NCBI GenBank assembly: GCA_030549205.1
Contig: JAUKTV010000013.1
Location: 372,001-436,000, forward strand
DNA length: 64,000 nt
DNA from: Apiosordaria backusii
Taxonomy: Eukaryota > Ascomycota > Sordariomycetes > Sordariales > Lasiosphaeriaceae
Direction of reading: 5' to 3'
The position numbers and the translations under genes are program-made. The stretch's first letter is position 1. Every line of letters begins with the position of its first letter. Positions 13,401 through 25,510 of this stretch are shown one piece after another. The notes under the pieces are model-generated. The model did no database searches and was not told the DNA's origin. It worked only from the letters and a program-made list of their open reading frames with translations.

Positions 13401-16400
13401 AACCAGTCTGACTGAGACTACCACAACCAGCACATCAACCAGTCTAACTGAGACTACCACAACCAGCACATCAACCAGTCTAACTGAGACTACCACAACC
13501 AGTCTAACTGAAACTACCACAACAAGCACATCAACCAGTCTGACTGAGACTACCACAACCAGTCTGACTGAAACTACCACAACAAGCACATCAACCAGTC
13601 TGACTGAAACTACCACAACCAGCACATCAACCAGTCTGACTGAGACTACCACAACCAGTCTGACTGAAACTACCACAACAAGCACATCAACCAGTCTGAC
13701 TGAAACTACCACAACAAGCACATCAACCAGTCTGACTGAGACTACCACAACAAGCACATCAACCAGTCTGACTGAGACTACCACAACCAGCACATCAACC
13801 AGTCTGACTGAGACTACCACAACAAGCACATCAACCAGTCTGACTGAGACTACCACAACAAGCACATCAACCAGTCTGACTGAGACTACCACAACCAGCA
13901 CATCAACCAGTCTGACTGAGACTACCACAACCAGTCTGACTGAAACTACCACAACAAGCACATCAACCAGTCTGACTGAAACTACCACAACAAGCACATC
14001 AACCAGTCTGACTGAGACTACCACAACCAGCACATCAACCAGTCTGACTGAGACTACCACAACCAGCACGTCTACCAGTCTTACTGCCACAAGCTCCACA
14101 TCAACAAGCCTGACGACAACGAGCTCAACATCCACAAGTCTGACACAGACTACTACAACAAGCACATCAACCAGTCTGACTGAGACTACCACAACCAGCA
14201 CATCAACCAGTCTGACTGAGACTACCACAACCAGCACGTCTACCAGTCTTACTACCACAAGCTCCACATCAACAAGCCTGACGACAACGAGCTCAACATC
14301 CACAAGTCTAACAACCACTAGCTCTACTTCTACGAGCCTGACAACCACTAGCTCTACGTCCACAAGCCTCACAACAACCAGCTCTACATCGACCAGTTTA
14401 ACGACAACAAGCTCGACATCAACCAGTCTGACCACGACCACTACGACAAGCACATCTACCAGTCTGACGACAACAAGCTCGACATCTACCAGTCTAACAA
14501 CAACTAGTTCAACATCGACAAGCTTGACAACAACTGGTTCAACGTCAACCAGTCTTACGACCACTACTACGACTGGCACCTCGACAACAAGTACTACATC
14601 CACAGATATCTCTACCACAAGCACTACTACTACTGGGACTTCCACTTCGAGCACAACTACACAGACGACAACCACAACCACAAGCACGTCTACAAGTTTA
14701 ACAACCACCAGCTCAACCTCCACCAGTCTTACTACAACAACCACGACTGGGACTTCAACAACAAGCACCACTTCCACAGATGTCTCCACAACCAGTACCA
14801 CCACTACAGGCACTTCAACTTCGAGTACCACTACTCAAACGACAACCACAACGACGTCTACAAGTTTAACAACAACTAGTTCAACGTCAACCAGTCTTAC
14901 TACAACAACCACAACTGGGACTTCAACAACAAGCACAACTTCCACAGATGTCTCCACAACCAGTACCACCACTACAGACACTTCAACTTCGAGTACCACT
15001 ACTCAAACGACAACCACAACGACGTCTACGAGTGTAACCACTACGTCAACAACATCCACCAGTTCCACTACGACTACAGGCACATCAACAACTAGCACCA
15101 CAACCATAAGCGTTTCGACAAGCAGTTCAACCACTACTCTGACCTCAACCTCGAGTACCACAACTACCGGGACAGAAACAACCAGCACAACGACAAGTAC
15201 CACCACAACTGGCACGTCAACAACAAGCACCACAACGACGTCGACGTCCACATCGATAAGCCAGACCACTTCAACAAGCAGCACTACTACCACTGACACA
15301 TCGACGACAAGTACAACCACAACATCAACCTCAACTTCGATTAGCCAAACCACTTCGACAAGCTCGACAACAACCACGGGAACGTCGACGACAAGCACAA
15401 CGACCACAACCACTTCGACGTCAGTCAGCCAAACCACGTCAACGAGCAGCACCACAACTACCGGCACCTCGACAACCAGCACAACCACCACCGGCACGTC
15501 CACAAGCAGCACCACTACCACCGGGACGGCGACGTCGAGCACCACGACCACAACTACCTCGACATCCACATCGGTCAGCCAAACCACGTCGACGAGCACC
15601 GAGACAACCACATCAACCACCACATCTTCGGCAACTGTGATTAGGGTGACAATTTCAACAACCAGTAGCACTTCTACAAGCGTTTCAACGACAAGCACCA
15701 CGTCGACCATATCAACCACGACCACGGCAACGAGCACAAGCAGTACCACAACTACTGGCACAGCAACAACCTCAACCACCACAACCCAAGCCAGCACAAC
15801 GACCACAGGCACTACAACCATCTCCACCACGCTCACCTCAGCCAGTACTACGACTACAGGCACATCAACCACATCGACAACCACAACAGCTACTACCACA
15901 ACGAGCACTACTGGCACCTCGACCACTTTGACAACTACCACGTCGACTACCACCTCATCGGCTACCGTCATCAGGGTCACCATCTCCACGAGCAGTAGCA
16001 CTACGACGGGCACATCCACCACAAGCACCACGTCAACCTTCTCAACTACGACCACGGCGACAAGCACCAGCAGCACCACAACCACTGGCACGGCGACCAC
16101 CTCAACAACCACGACGAGCACAAGCAGTACCACGACGACAGGCACGTCAACAACATCAACAACCCTCACGCAGGCCAGCACAACAACCACCGGCACCTCA
16201 ACAACCACGACAACGACAACAAGCACATCATCGTCTACTAGCTCAGTCTCTGTCTTCAGAGTGACCATCATCTCAACGAGCAGCACCAGGACGGCCACTT
16301 CCACAACAAGCACCACAGCCACGGTCTCAACCACGGCGACGGCCACGAGCAGTACCACCACTACTGGCACGGCGACAACCTCGACAACCACCACGCAAGC

Positions 16401-17524
16401 CAGCACCACGACCACTGGTACCACAACCATCTCGACAACCATCACCTCAGCCAGCACCACGACGACAGGCACGTCAACAACGTCAACAACCACCACGGGC
16501 ACCAGCACAACAAGCACCACAACAAGCACCACCACCGTAAGTTTTCTTTCCTTTTTTTTGATGCCCCCCCTTACACCACTCACTAACCCCTTTTCAGACA
16601 ACTTCCACAACCTCAACCAACACCTCCACCTCCACCGTCTCCGTCATCCGCTTCACAATCTCCACATCCTCAAGCACAACAACCAACACCCGAACCAGCA
16701 CCACCACCACCTCTACCACCTCCACCAATTTGGTCGTCGTGGACTTCACCACCACGCGCACCACAACCGTTGACCTGACCGTCAGCGGAGCAGCAAGACA
16801 AGCCTCAGCGGCAGTGTCATCAGCGCAGGCAGGCCGTCGAGAAGGCGAGGCGATCGTGGTAGAGATTGATGTTTCGGGAACAAGCGTGGGGATTGTTTCT
16901 GCCACCACAACAGGGAGCAATGTGATTGTGAGCATCTCTGGGACTACTTTTCCGGTGAGCGTGAGTGTGATTAGCGCGTCAGAGTTTGGAAGTGAGTTTG
17001 TTCCTAATGGTGGGGAGGAAGAGGGGACGGATTTTGGAGCGAGGGTTGGTGGGGAGTCGGAGTTTGGGGGTGAGTTTGTTCCTGGTGGAGGTACTGAGGA
17101 GGGGACTGATTTTGGAAATGATGGAGGGGGAAGAGCGGGCGGTGGGGTAGGAGGGGGTAATGTTGGGGTGGATACTGGATCCGAGTTTGGGAGTGAGTTT
17201 GTTCCTGGGGGTGGGGAGGAGGAGGGGACTGATTTTGCCTTTGGTATTGCTTCGAGGGAAGGAAGAGTGGATTACTCTGCTGAGTGGGAAGGACAGCAAG
17301 GGGAGAGAAGAATCGATAACTCTACTGGAGGGGGGGATATTGTAGAGGAGGGCGGCAGGGTAGAGAAGAGACAGGGTCAGGAGGAGGAGCAGACGGCTGT
17401 TGTTGTTGTCACGGCTACTGCTACGGATAAGATTACTGCTACGGCTACGACGGGGGAGACGGCTACGGCGACGGTTACGAAGAGGGGGAGGGTTTTTAAG
17501 GGGGTTAGGGGGTTTGCTGTTTAA
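10453..17524 (+). CDS. Giant WSC-domain, Thr/Ser-rich secreted mucin-like protein
   Basis: Five exons (10453-11126, 11179-11292, 11359-11999, 12062-16536, 16598-17524) encode about 2,276 residues. A signal peptide (first 26 residues, cleavage near ANA-QAYYG) is followed by three WSC-like cysteine domains, at about 45-160, 180-290 and 375-460. Joining exons 1-3 restores WSC motifs such as RCFCGTTFG and CCGRGSYMPVY, which supports the splice sites. Residues from about 477 onward are a Thr/Ser repeat array of about 1,500 residues, probably heavily O-mannosylated. The C-terminal part has Ser/Val-rich strands, three copies of an EFVPGGGEEEGTDF unit, and dibasic sites. No transmembrane helix or GPI signal is seen, unlike Wsc-type stress sensors, so it is more likely a secreted or wall-bound glycoprotein. 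WSC domains are thought to bind glycans. The function is inferred. Confidence 0.9.
12062..16536 (+). repeat. Coding minisatellite array of the WSC mucin
   Basis: Exon 4 is one long array of degenerate Thr/Ser-coding repeats. The most regular part (about 13320-14240) repeats a 36-nt unit encoding TSTSLTETTTTS, with shorter 24-nt variants. Flanking parts use units such as TSLTTTSS and TTTTGTSTSS. The plus strand is very G-poor and A/C-rich. Near-identical adjacent copies point to recent expansion by slippage or unequal exchange, so the copy number here may also be affected by assembly. Confidence 0.95.
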
Positions 17525-20500
17525 ACTCCTTGAAGAGAGTTTGCTCTTGATTTATTGAATTTTTTATTATTGATAAAGGGGAGGTATTTTGGATTGAGGA
17601 ATACTTTTGGTGTGTTTGGACTTTTTCAGGGGGGTTAAGAAAGATATGTTTGGTGATTTTTTTCGGATGGGATTATCAGAGATAAAAATGAAAAGATTGA
17701 TAAGATTTAGGTTGGGGTTTACAAAGGAAGGAGGAGTTCAAGATTCTTGTTTGAAGAAAGAGAAAGAGAGAGGATTTCACTTCTTGAAAGAGATACAAAA
17801 CATTTATTTTTGTATTATTTAACGGCGAGGTGTTAACCCCCCGTTTGGTTTGTTTGTTTTTGTTTTAGGAATACCTTAGTTTTAGGTAGTTTAATAATTC
17901 ATTCTGTAAGGAATTACAGATGTTTACAAAAGGTGTTGGTTTTTAGGCGTGATGCTTTGTGTAATGTTGTGAGGTGGACACATAGGAGAGAAGAAAGGTA
18001 TGTCCTGATCCAACCGGTAACGTTCGTTGTTGTTGACTCGAGACTACATTACCTATTCAGAAAGCCGCAAAGTCTTTGGAAGAGGAGCCTAGACTGTTTC
18101 TTCTTACAGGCTTGCAGTCATGTTTGTGCAGCTCAGCCCATCTCTATCTTGGAGCTCTTGGCTTGTTGAAATGCATGAGAGCCAGCACGAGCAAGTATAC
18201 CTCAGCCTTGACCATTCAGCTTCAGACAGTGCCACCAAAACAGGAGACACCCCTCAGGGGTTCATTCCCCCTCACCTTACCTCGACCCATCATCCCAGAT
18301 TATTTTCAAAGCAAGCCTCACCCTCCCCTCACCGCCGGGGTTCTCCAGACTTTTGAGTTTTGATTTAACCAAGGGAGCAGATCAGATCGAACCGGATCTC
18401 GGCGCCCATGTTTCAGCTAAGAACTGACTGATGCACGACACCAGAGGTTGACGCCATCCCCCAACCAACCCTAGCTTTATTAGTGCCTATTTCCCCAGAA
18501 AATGTCAAAGTGCCAAAAGATTTCGCCGCAGGCGCTAAAAATATTTGACAAGGCTTCTAGAATGTCACTGGTGTTGGTGTGGTAGCGTGCTCGACTGCCG
18601 GGTTGGTCTGATCATGTTTGTTGTGTCGATGAAGAAGACTTGGTGTTGTTTCAGGGGGTTCAAACTTCAGGGTGGGTTTTGGAGTTTGGACCTCCCTTTC
18701 TGTTTCAACCGCGGCAATGGAGAAAGTTCAAAGAATTGCTTGTTGTCTGATCACTGCGATTGGGTTGACGCCAAAAAAAAAGGAACTAGATATGGTAATA
18801 TCCTTGAGAAGTGGGAGAGATGAACCGGAGGACATGTCCGTGAGGAAGAAAGGGAGGTGGTTGGTTTCCGTCTGGTGTTATGGAAATGACCTTGTCTGGA
18901 GTGCTTGCTGCAAGCAAAGGCCCAGCCGGAAGGGATCAAGCTGACAAGACCGGCAGTTCAATCGAGACAAGGGTTCGTCTTAAGCATCAAACTGCACGGC
19001 GGACATCAAAACGGCAGAGTCTGGCTAATGTTGACGCGCCTATTATGCTGTGTTTCTGCCATTGTGTCCTTTTGCTGTCCCTTTGGTTTCAGGGGGCAAT
19101 TTTACCGGTGACCCTTCTGAGGTTGAGCAATTCATGCAGTTTGGCAGGGCGGCTTCCCGTGCCCGGGTTTGGTGGGTTTTGATCGAGTAATCCAGCACTG
19201 GATAGGATTCAAGTGGTGATATAATTCTCTGAGCTAAGTGGGAACAAACAGGTTGCTGGAAAAGAGAAATCCTGGCTATTTGATGTTGTACATGCAAAGA
19301 ATCCTTGGTCGGATCTTATGAAAGAATGATGTCAGAACTGGCATTGGCGTCGACATCCGAACGTTGTCCAGGATTCTTCGCGCTAAAATAGTGGAGCTTC
19401 TGTGGATGGCGGGGCATCTGCAGACAAGGGTGTTGATGGTGGTGTGGTGGTGTGGTGGTGTGTGGTGGTGGTGGTGGGTGGTGGTACTCGGAGAGAAAAG
19501 CTCGGTGTGAGGCTCGATTTGGTGAGCGGATATCGCAACCTACCTTCACCTTCCAGTTTGGTTTGTTATGCTGTCGAACCATGATAGTGGACAGCATCCG
19601 ACGAGGCAGTTTGTTGAAAGCCAAGCAGGCCTCGACTCTGGAAGAATGCGTCTGTCCTGCCAGCAATCAGCAGTAGCGTGGGAAAAAATAAGAGTTTTTT
19701 GTTGACAACGGCGCTCCATGTCTCACCACGTGTCGAAGGGTCCTCCAGCCCCTCATGTTATTCCACTTCATGCCTTCTTTTCTTTTAAAAGCTCTGCATG
19801 TCTCTCCCATTCTTACCGCTTTTCTGCTGGACAAGTGTGCAAAAACACTGTTGTCAAGTCAATGTAGGGTCAAGTCAACAAAGCAAACAAACATCGACGG
19901 TGAGACGACCACACCTACACTACAACCTTATCGGTCTTGGCTTGACCGAGTGCCGACTGCCGGGTGTAGGGTAGGGCATTCTCGGACACGAAAATCTCGG
20001 GACTGCTTGGGAATTCCCGGACATGCTACTCTCTGCCCGAATCAGAATTGCAGATGGCGTTGCCGGAGGCGGCAACTGTGACCCCCAATATGGCATCAAA
20101 ATACGCAAGCGCGCGGGTTTTTGCCGGTGTTTCTGGTTTTTTTGACGAGTTGCTCACAGCTTCAAACTTCCCAGGAGACGCGCTCGGGTGCTGTTTGCTC
20201 CCAGGCGGATGACGTCTCGCTCACAGGGTTACATCCCGAACAGGGGAGCCTCAGAAAATTAACCCCCCCACCTGCGGGGGAATTGGTTGGCGCCAAGCGG
20301 GGGTTTGATGAAGAAGATGGAAAATCATGGGGATCGAGAACTCGGAGATCACATCTTGAAATTGCGTGGCATTGTGGCCTTGGCTGTTCGTCAACCATCG
20401 AGCAGCCCAGCTCTCCCCTCACCACCACCACCCACCAGCCGAGCTTCCGGGTTTCCACACACATGATCAACGGTTACTTTGCATCATGGGAATTCCAGAA

Positions 20501-22033
20501 AACTCGAAGCTGTTGTTGATGCTGCGACATGGCCCCTGAGCAACACTGATTATCAGCTTGATAAGGCTATGCCCGCTATGTTGCCAAGAGATCTAACCAT
20601 ACACTATTAAATTGCGCTGCAATTTTGTGAGATGGGCGGTGATATCGCGGGAATTGGAACACGACCGGAGCTAGATGTCGAAGCCAGTTTCGGGCAAGCT
20701 CCCTGATAAGGTCATCAACAACACCCAATTGAGACATGCGAAGGCGGCACGAGGTGGGTTGTAACATTCTTGAAAATTGTCCGTCCGGAGCTCTCCCATC
20801 TGAAACGCCTGGCAGCCAGCACGAAGGACCCCGCTTCACCGAATCCTGATAGAGTCAAGAATCTGTATCTTGATATTGAGATATTACATATATCAGGTCA
20901 ATTGAAGGGAACAGGCTCGAACATACCCAAACACTTTATGTTTTTCAACTCATTGGCTGCCCGGCCTTCCGTCGAATTTGGTACGTCGTGTATCATTGCA
21001 AGGGACAAATCAGGCTTTATGGTGGTAGCAGGAACAGACCCAAGGGAACCAAGATGCGAGCACTGAATCTGGAGCTGCAACAGCATCTGCCAATGATTAC
21101 ATATAACTTCACCAGCCTTGCGTAGGCCGTTTCTCACCGCGCAGCGGGATGGAAGCAGGAGGGAGGTTGGAGCTTGCAGGCAGGAAGAGTGAGCTGTAGG
21201 CAGTAAGCTGCAAGCAGGGATCAAATTGGATGCTCACTGGCGCGAGTGTCACGTACCTGATGTACTCTATTCCGAACATCATGAGTATTCGTCAAGCTTG
21301 CCCGCGTGATGCGTACACTATAGACGTATGGAAATGGTATCGGGCTCTCGCCCGGACACCGGAAGAGAATATCATTTTGTCCTTTCTCATCAAAAGGTGC
21401 CGGATGTCAACCGATCGGTGTGTGTGTGTTCATTGATCAATGATGGAGCTTGCGCACGTCCCACAGGCGGCCCCACCCTGGAGCTCCTGTCCTGTCTTCC
21501 TTGATGGAAGGGAAGGGGTTCCCTGCTGGCTCAGGCGCATGCAGCTCATGTAACAACCAAGACTGTTGCATCTACAAAGCAACCGCGCGCCCGTCCGGGC
21601 CCCGTCCAGTCTCTCTCTTGTCTTGCTCCAGTCTTCTTGCCTTCTTCCAAGTCGTGTTTCGACGTCTCAGTTCCTTCTAGGCTCTTCAGAAGAAAGCCGT
21701 CAAACAAATAGAAACAAGCCATCCATTGAGCCAGGGCAGGCTGGTTTCTGCTGGGCCCATTTGTGTGGCTGTTCTTCTCCATTCTTCAAGTTCAACTTTT
21801 CCTCTTCTTCCCTCCGTTTCCGAATTATTTGGCCACAGCACACAGACGACACCCGGCACCTATAACCCCGTGTCTTGACTTGATTGCGGCTCCATACCTC
21901 CCCCAACCTCCTCACGGCACATCACTTCTGAAGACACACAGATTCACACGGCATGGCACCCGCAATATCCGCATAGCAATATTCTGCCGTCGACCCTCCG
22001 CGGGTTACTGCCCCGTAGCCCACTCCTGGCACC
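17525..22033. other. Long intergenic region
   Basis: About 4.5 kb without a convincing gene. The first 400 bp are AT-rich and probably hold the 3' UTR of the mucin gene. A TGG/TGTGG-rich patch lies at 19435-19485. The last 550 bp (from about 21450) are pyrimidine-rich and look like the promoter and leader of the next gene. Short open frames here have no recognisable protein features. Confidence 0.5.
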
Positions 22034-25000
22034 ATGGGAAACGCCCAGTCTACTGAGACAGCCCGGAGGTCTTCCCAGAAGCTGTCGAAGCCGAAAACCA
22101 ACAATCATGCCACAGCTGGTCTGTTCAGCCCCAGCGGCTCCTCAAATAACCCGAAGCGCTACTCCAACCGCCCGTTACCAAATCCTCCATCATCTTCCCC
22201 ATCACCAGTCTCTACGCCAACGTCCTCGGTTTTTGAGCAGCCTGACACCCTCCAAACACGCAACAGTCGGAGCGCATCTTTCACCTCAGTCCCAGCTTTG
22301 CATCAGGAATCCAAACGAAGAAGTCTGTTCCGCGTGAGGTCATCTCAAGTTGTGCCTGATATCGGCAGGCGGGACAGCGTTGGATCAGGATCGATGATGG
22401 TGGATCGGTTGAACAGGACCAGCTCTTTGACGTACGAGTCTGCAATTGCGTACTATGGACCGCCCGAGCCCGAAGAGTAAGTTCCGTCTCTGTGGTAATA
22501 ACAGGTCCTTTCCGCCGTTGCTAATGTGTGTCCGCACAGGTGGTCGTCTGAACCAAGAACACGGGCATCCTGGAATTATAACTTGACGTCATATGAAGCT
22601 AAGCGCCTGTTGAACCTCGTTGAGGAACCAGGGCTTGAACATGCGGCGAGCATGTCAGAGAATCGGATGACGGTTATCACCGAGACCACGTGGAAGAGCT
22701 CGAATCCGACCAATCCTCCCAGCACCTCCATCACTCGCGCAAACTCGGACGTGTCGCTCTATATGCCTGTTCGAAGGCGATCCATCATCCAAACACCGGG
22801 CGTTGCTACCCGAGCAAATTCGATGCGCAGCACTCCTGCACCGCCGAGACTGAATCCACGTTACAGTCACCCTCCAACCCCAAGTTTGTCCCGGCAACAG
22901 TCGTTTGACTCGTATCGGAGTGGAATTGTGTCTATGCCGCCTCGCATCGATGACCTGGACTCGCTCCCAAGGGCGGTAACGCCTCGCGAAGAAGACTATC
23001 AGTCCATTGGTGGTTATAAGCTGGGTTCTTTGCGCATCACAAATGGTGCCGCCAGCCCTTCGAGTCCGGAGGTTGAAAGAAGGGGTGGAAATCGAGGGTT
23101 CAAGTTGGGGGGAGACGATGACTACTTTGCGAGAGCGGAAACTTCGGACCAAAGCACCACCACTAGCTCTGCTGCTGCACCACCTGCACCACGGTCACAT
23201 GCCACGGGGCTTAGCCATACTACCACAACCGTTGTGAGCCAGCAAACAAGCGTTGTCTCTGGGGTTTCTGTCACAAATTCTCAGCAATTCTTGAAAGAAG
23301 TTAACTTGAGTCCGCTTTCCATCCGTCTATCCCCGCCTACAAGCCCGAGACTACAGACCACGTCCAAACATACCGCTCTGGAGGATTCACTCTTCGATGA
23401 TGATATTCTGTCCGAGTATGCGGCAGCCGAGATCTTGGATGTTCGCCTGGATCCCAATGCAAAGTCACATCATTTTGCTGGGGAAGCTGCTCCGGTTAAG
23501 ATCATCTCTAGAAGTGACAGCGGCTTCATGTCAACAACGAGCCCTTCTCCCGAATCCCCCCACAAACCATTAGCGAAAGCCGATTCCGGATATAGCTCAA
23601 ACGTTTCACTTCGCTCTTTCAAATCGAAGGATCAAAGTTCCAAAAACGAGGGCATGAGCTCGCTCGAGGGTCAATTGCACCAAAACACCCGCAGAAGCAC
23701 CTCGATTCGATCGGATGATCAAGAGCAGACTGGGCCTGCCTACGTGATTGCAGTACAAAACGAAATACCACCACCTCCGGTGCCTCTGAAAGATCCCCGT
23801 CACCAGTCGCCAGGGCCCTCGCCCAATCTAAAGTCCGCCAGGAAATCGAACCGCTCAGCCAGCAGTCTCGATAGAGCAAGCATCTCAAAAGTGCCACTTT
23901 CCCTGACCCCGATCAAGAATCTCAGGTCTCGTGATCGTGGACCGGCGTCACCTGAGTCAATGCCCACTCCCATGAGTGCCAAGTCTTCGAAGTCTGACAA
24001 ATCTACCTCTGCTCTGAGCATTGGAAGCAAGCCCCAGAAACTCAACAGGCTACAAAGACTTCTGAGCGGAGCACGCCGTTCTGTTGGGCCATTGGAAGCG
24101 CATGTCACACATGCCGTGGAAAAGAACGCCATTCCTTCGATACCCAAGGAGGTCGAAAGCAAACTCCAAGAGCATAACGGGAGATTTCCCATGACGACGA
24201 AGAGGTTGGCATTGAGGCCCCGTGCAAGTTTGGACACTTTGAAGACCATCTTCAGCGTTGGTAGCATGGAGGCTAGTCTCGATGCTCTCAATACGGTCCA
24301 AAAAGCCCCTGAATCAGGAGCAGCAGCAGGATACAGCACGAAGGAAAGTTCATGGCGACAAACTATTCACTCTGTGCCAACACACATTGCGCAAGTTGCC
24401 GCACAGGTCATGCCAAAGAAGCCAATAGTGCGAAAGCCAGTACCAGCTCGGTTAAGTCTTGAGAACCGAAGAAGTTTGGATGCCAGGCCAAGGCTCGTTT
24501 CTGAGTTTGCCCACAGGGACACCAGTAACTCACCGAGAAACTCCCACGAGGTGACACTTGATGCTTTGGTGGGGGGCCGCGCGGTCATCTACTCACCCCC
24601 AGACGAGTATCAAGAGGATGCGAGGTTTGCGATCACGCAGACGGACGTCATTTCCACACTTCCATCACCTCTGCTTCCAAGCCCGCTTGCCAAGGCCATG
24701 TCCATGAGCAGCAAAACAAATACCCCGCCTCCCGTCAGTATGACGACGAGGCGACAGATGTCTCTTCGTGTGCCGCCGCCTTTGCGGTCACAGTCATCTA
24801 ACTCTAGCCTTCACCGCACGGCAAGCCGAGAGGGCATTCAGAGCTATCCGGCTGCTCAGCCGCTGTCGAGAAAGCCCAGCAGGGAGAGCATTCACAGCTA
24901 CCCATCATACCAGCAAGGAATGATTCCTGATGCGGCTCTGCCCTCTGCTCCACCCACCATGGACCCCCGTCGTCTTTCAGCGTTCCGTCAGTCCAGTTTC

Positions 25001-25510
25001 AGGCGTTCCGCCTGGGAAGTTCAGTCAGAACACGGCCTGTCCCGTCAGCCGTCCTACGCGTCAATGAGTGGTGGCAGCCGGCGAGGTTCGCTCAGCTCAG
25101 TCCAGGAGCATGAGCATGAAGGGTACAGTATCCAGCGTCCGAGCAGTGCCCAACCGTGGCAGATGCAGCCCCTGAGGCATAGTGCCAGTTATGACGAATG
25201 GAATCAGTGGGGAAGATGGCCCCAATCTGGCCACCCTCCCTCCATGTCCAACGGCTACACGGCTCCTTCCAAGCCGGTATACGACCCCCGGTACGCACAG
25301 CAGCATACGCCGGCCAACACCTGGAGCCGGAGCCAGCTTGATGCTGCCGCTGGGCAGTGGTACCAGAACGGACCCTGCCCACAGGTGCCCCGGGGACATA
25401 ACCGCAAACGCAGCATGAGCATGCAGAATTCGTATGGGCCACGACCACCATATCGCGTCTTGCACAGCTATAACTCACCCGCCTATCGCAATGCCCCTAT
25501 CTGGGGTTGA
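22034..25510 (+). CDS. N-myristoylation-type Ser/Pro-rich protein of unknown function
   Basis: Two exons (22034-22476, 22540-25510) encode 1,137 residues. The intron has a GTAAGT donor, a CTAAT branch site and a CAG acceptor, and restores a Glu-Trp junction in a conserved-looking stretch (PEPEEWSSEPRTRASWNYN). The protein starts MGNAQST: Gly2 with Ser6 is the classical N-myristoyltransferase pattern, so membrane attachment is likely. The rest is almost wholly low-complexity Ser/Pro/Arg sequence with many basophilic sites (RRRSI, RRGS, RKPS) and a near-duplicated SREGIQSYP / SRESIHSYP pair. Two DSG(F/Y)xS motifs occur at 23516-23533 and 23582-23599. I recognise no catalytic domain. It may be a membrane-linked scaffold regulated by phosphorylation, which is inference. 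Confidence 0.86.

Noticed and set aside
15003..16616. 537-codon minus-strand frame opposite the 3' part of the mucin array
   Set aside because: It has the same compositional cause as the larger antisense frame: Val-rich repeats, no start context, and it crosses the real intron of the sense gene.
20770..21066. 98-codon plus-strand frame in the large intergenic region
   Set aside because: It starts at TTG, not ATG, and lacks splice signals and motifs.
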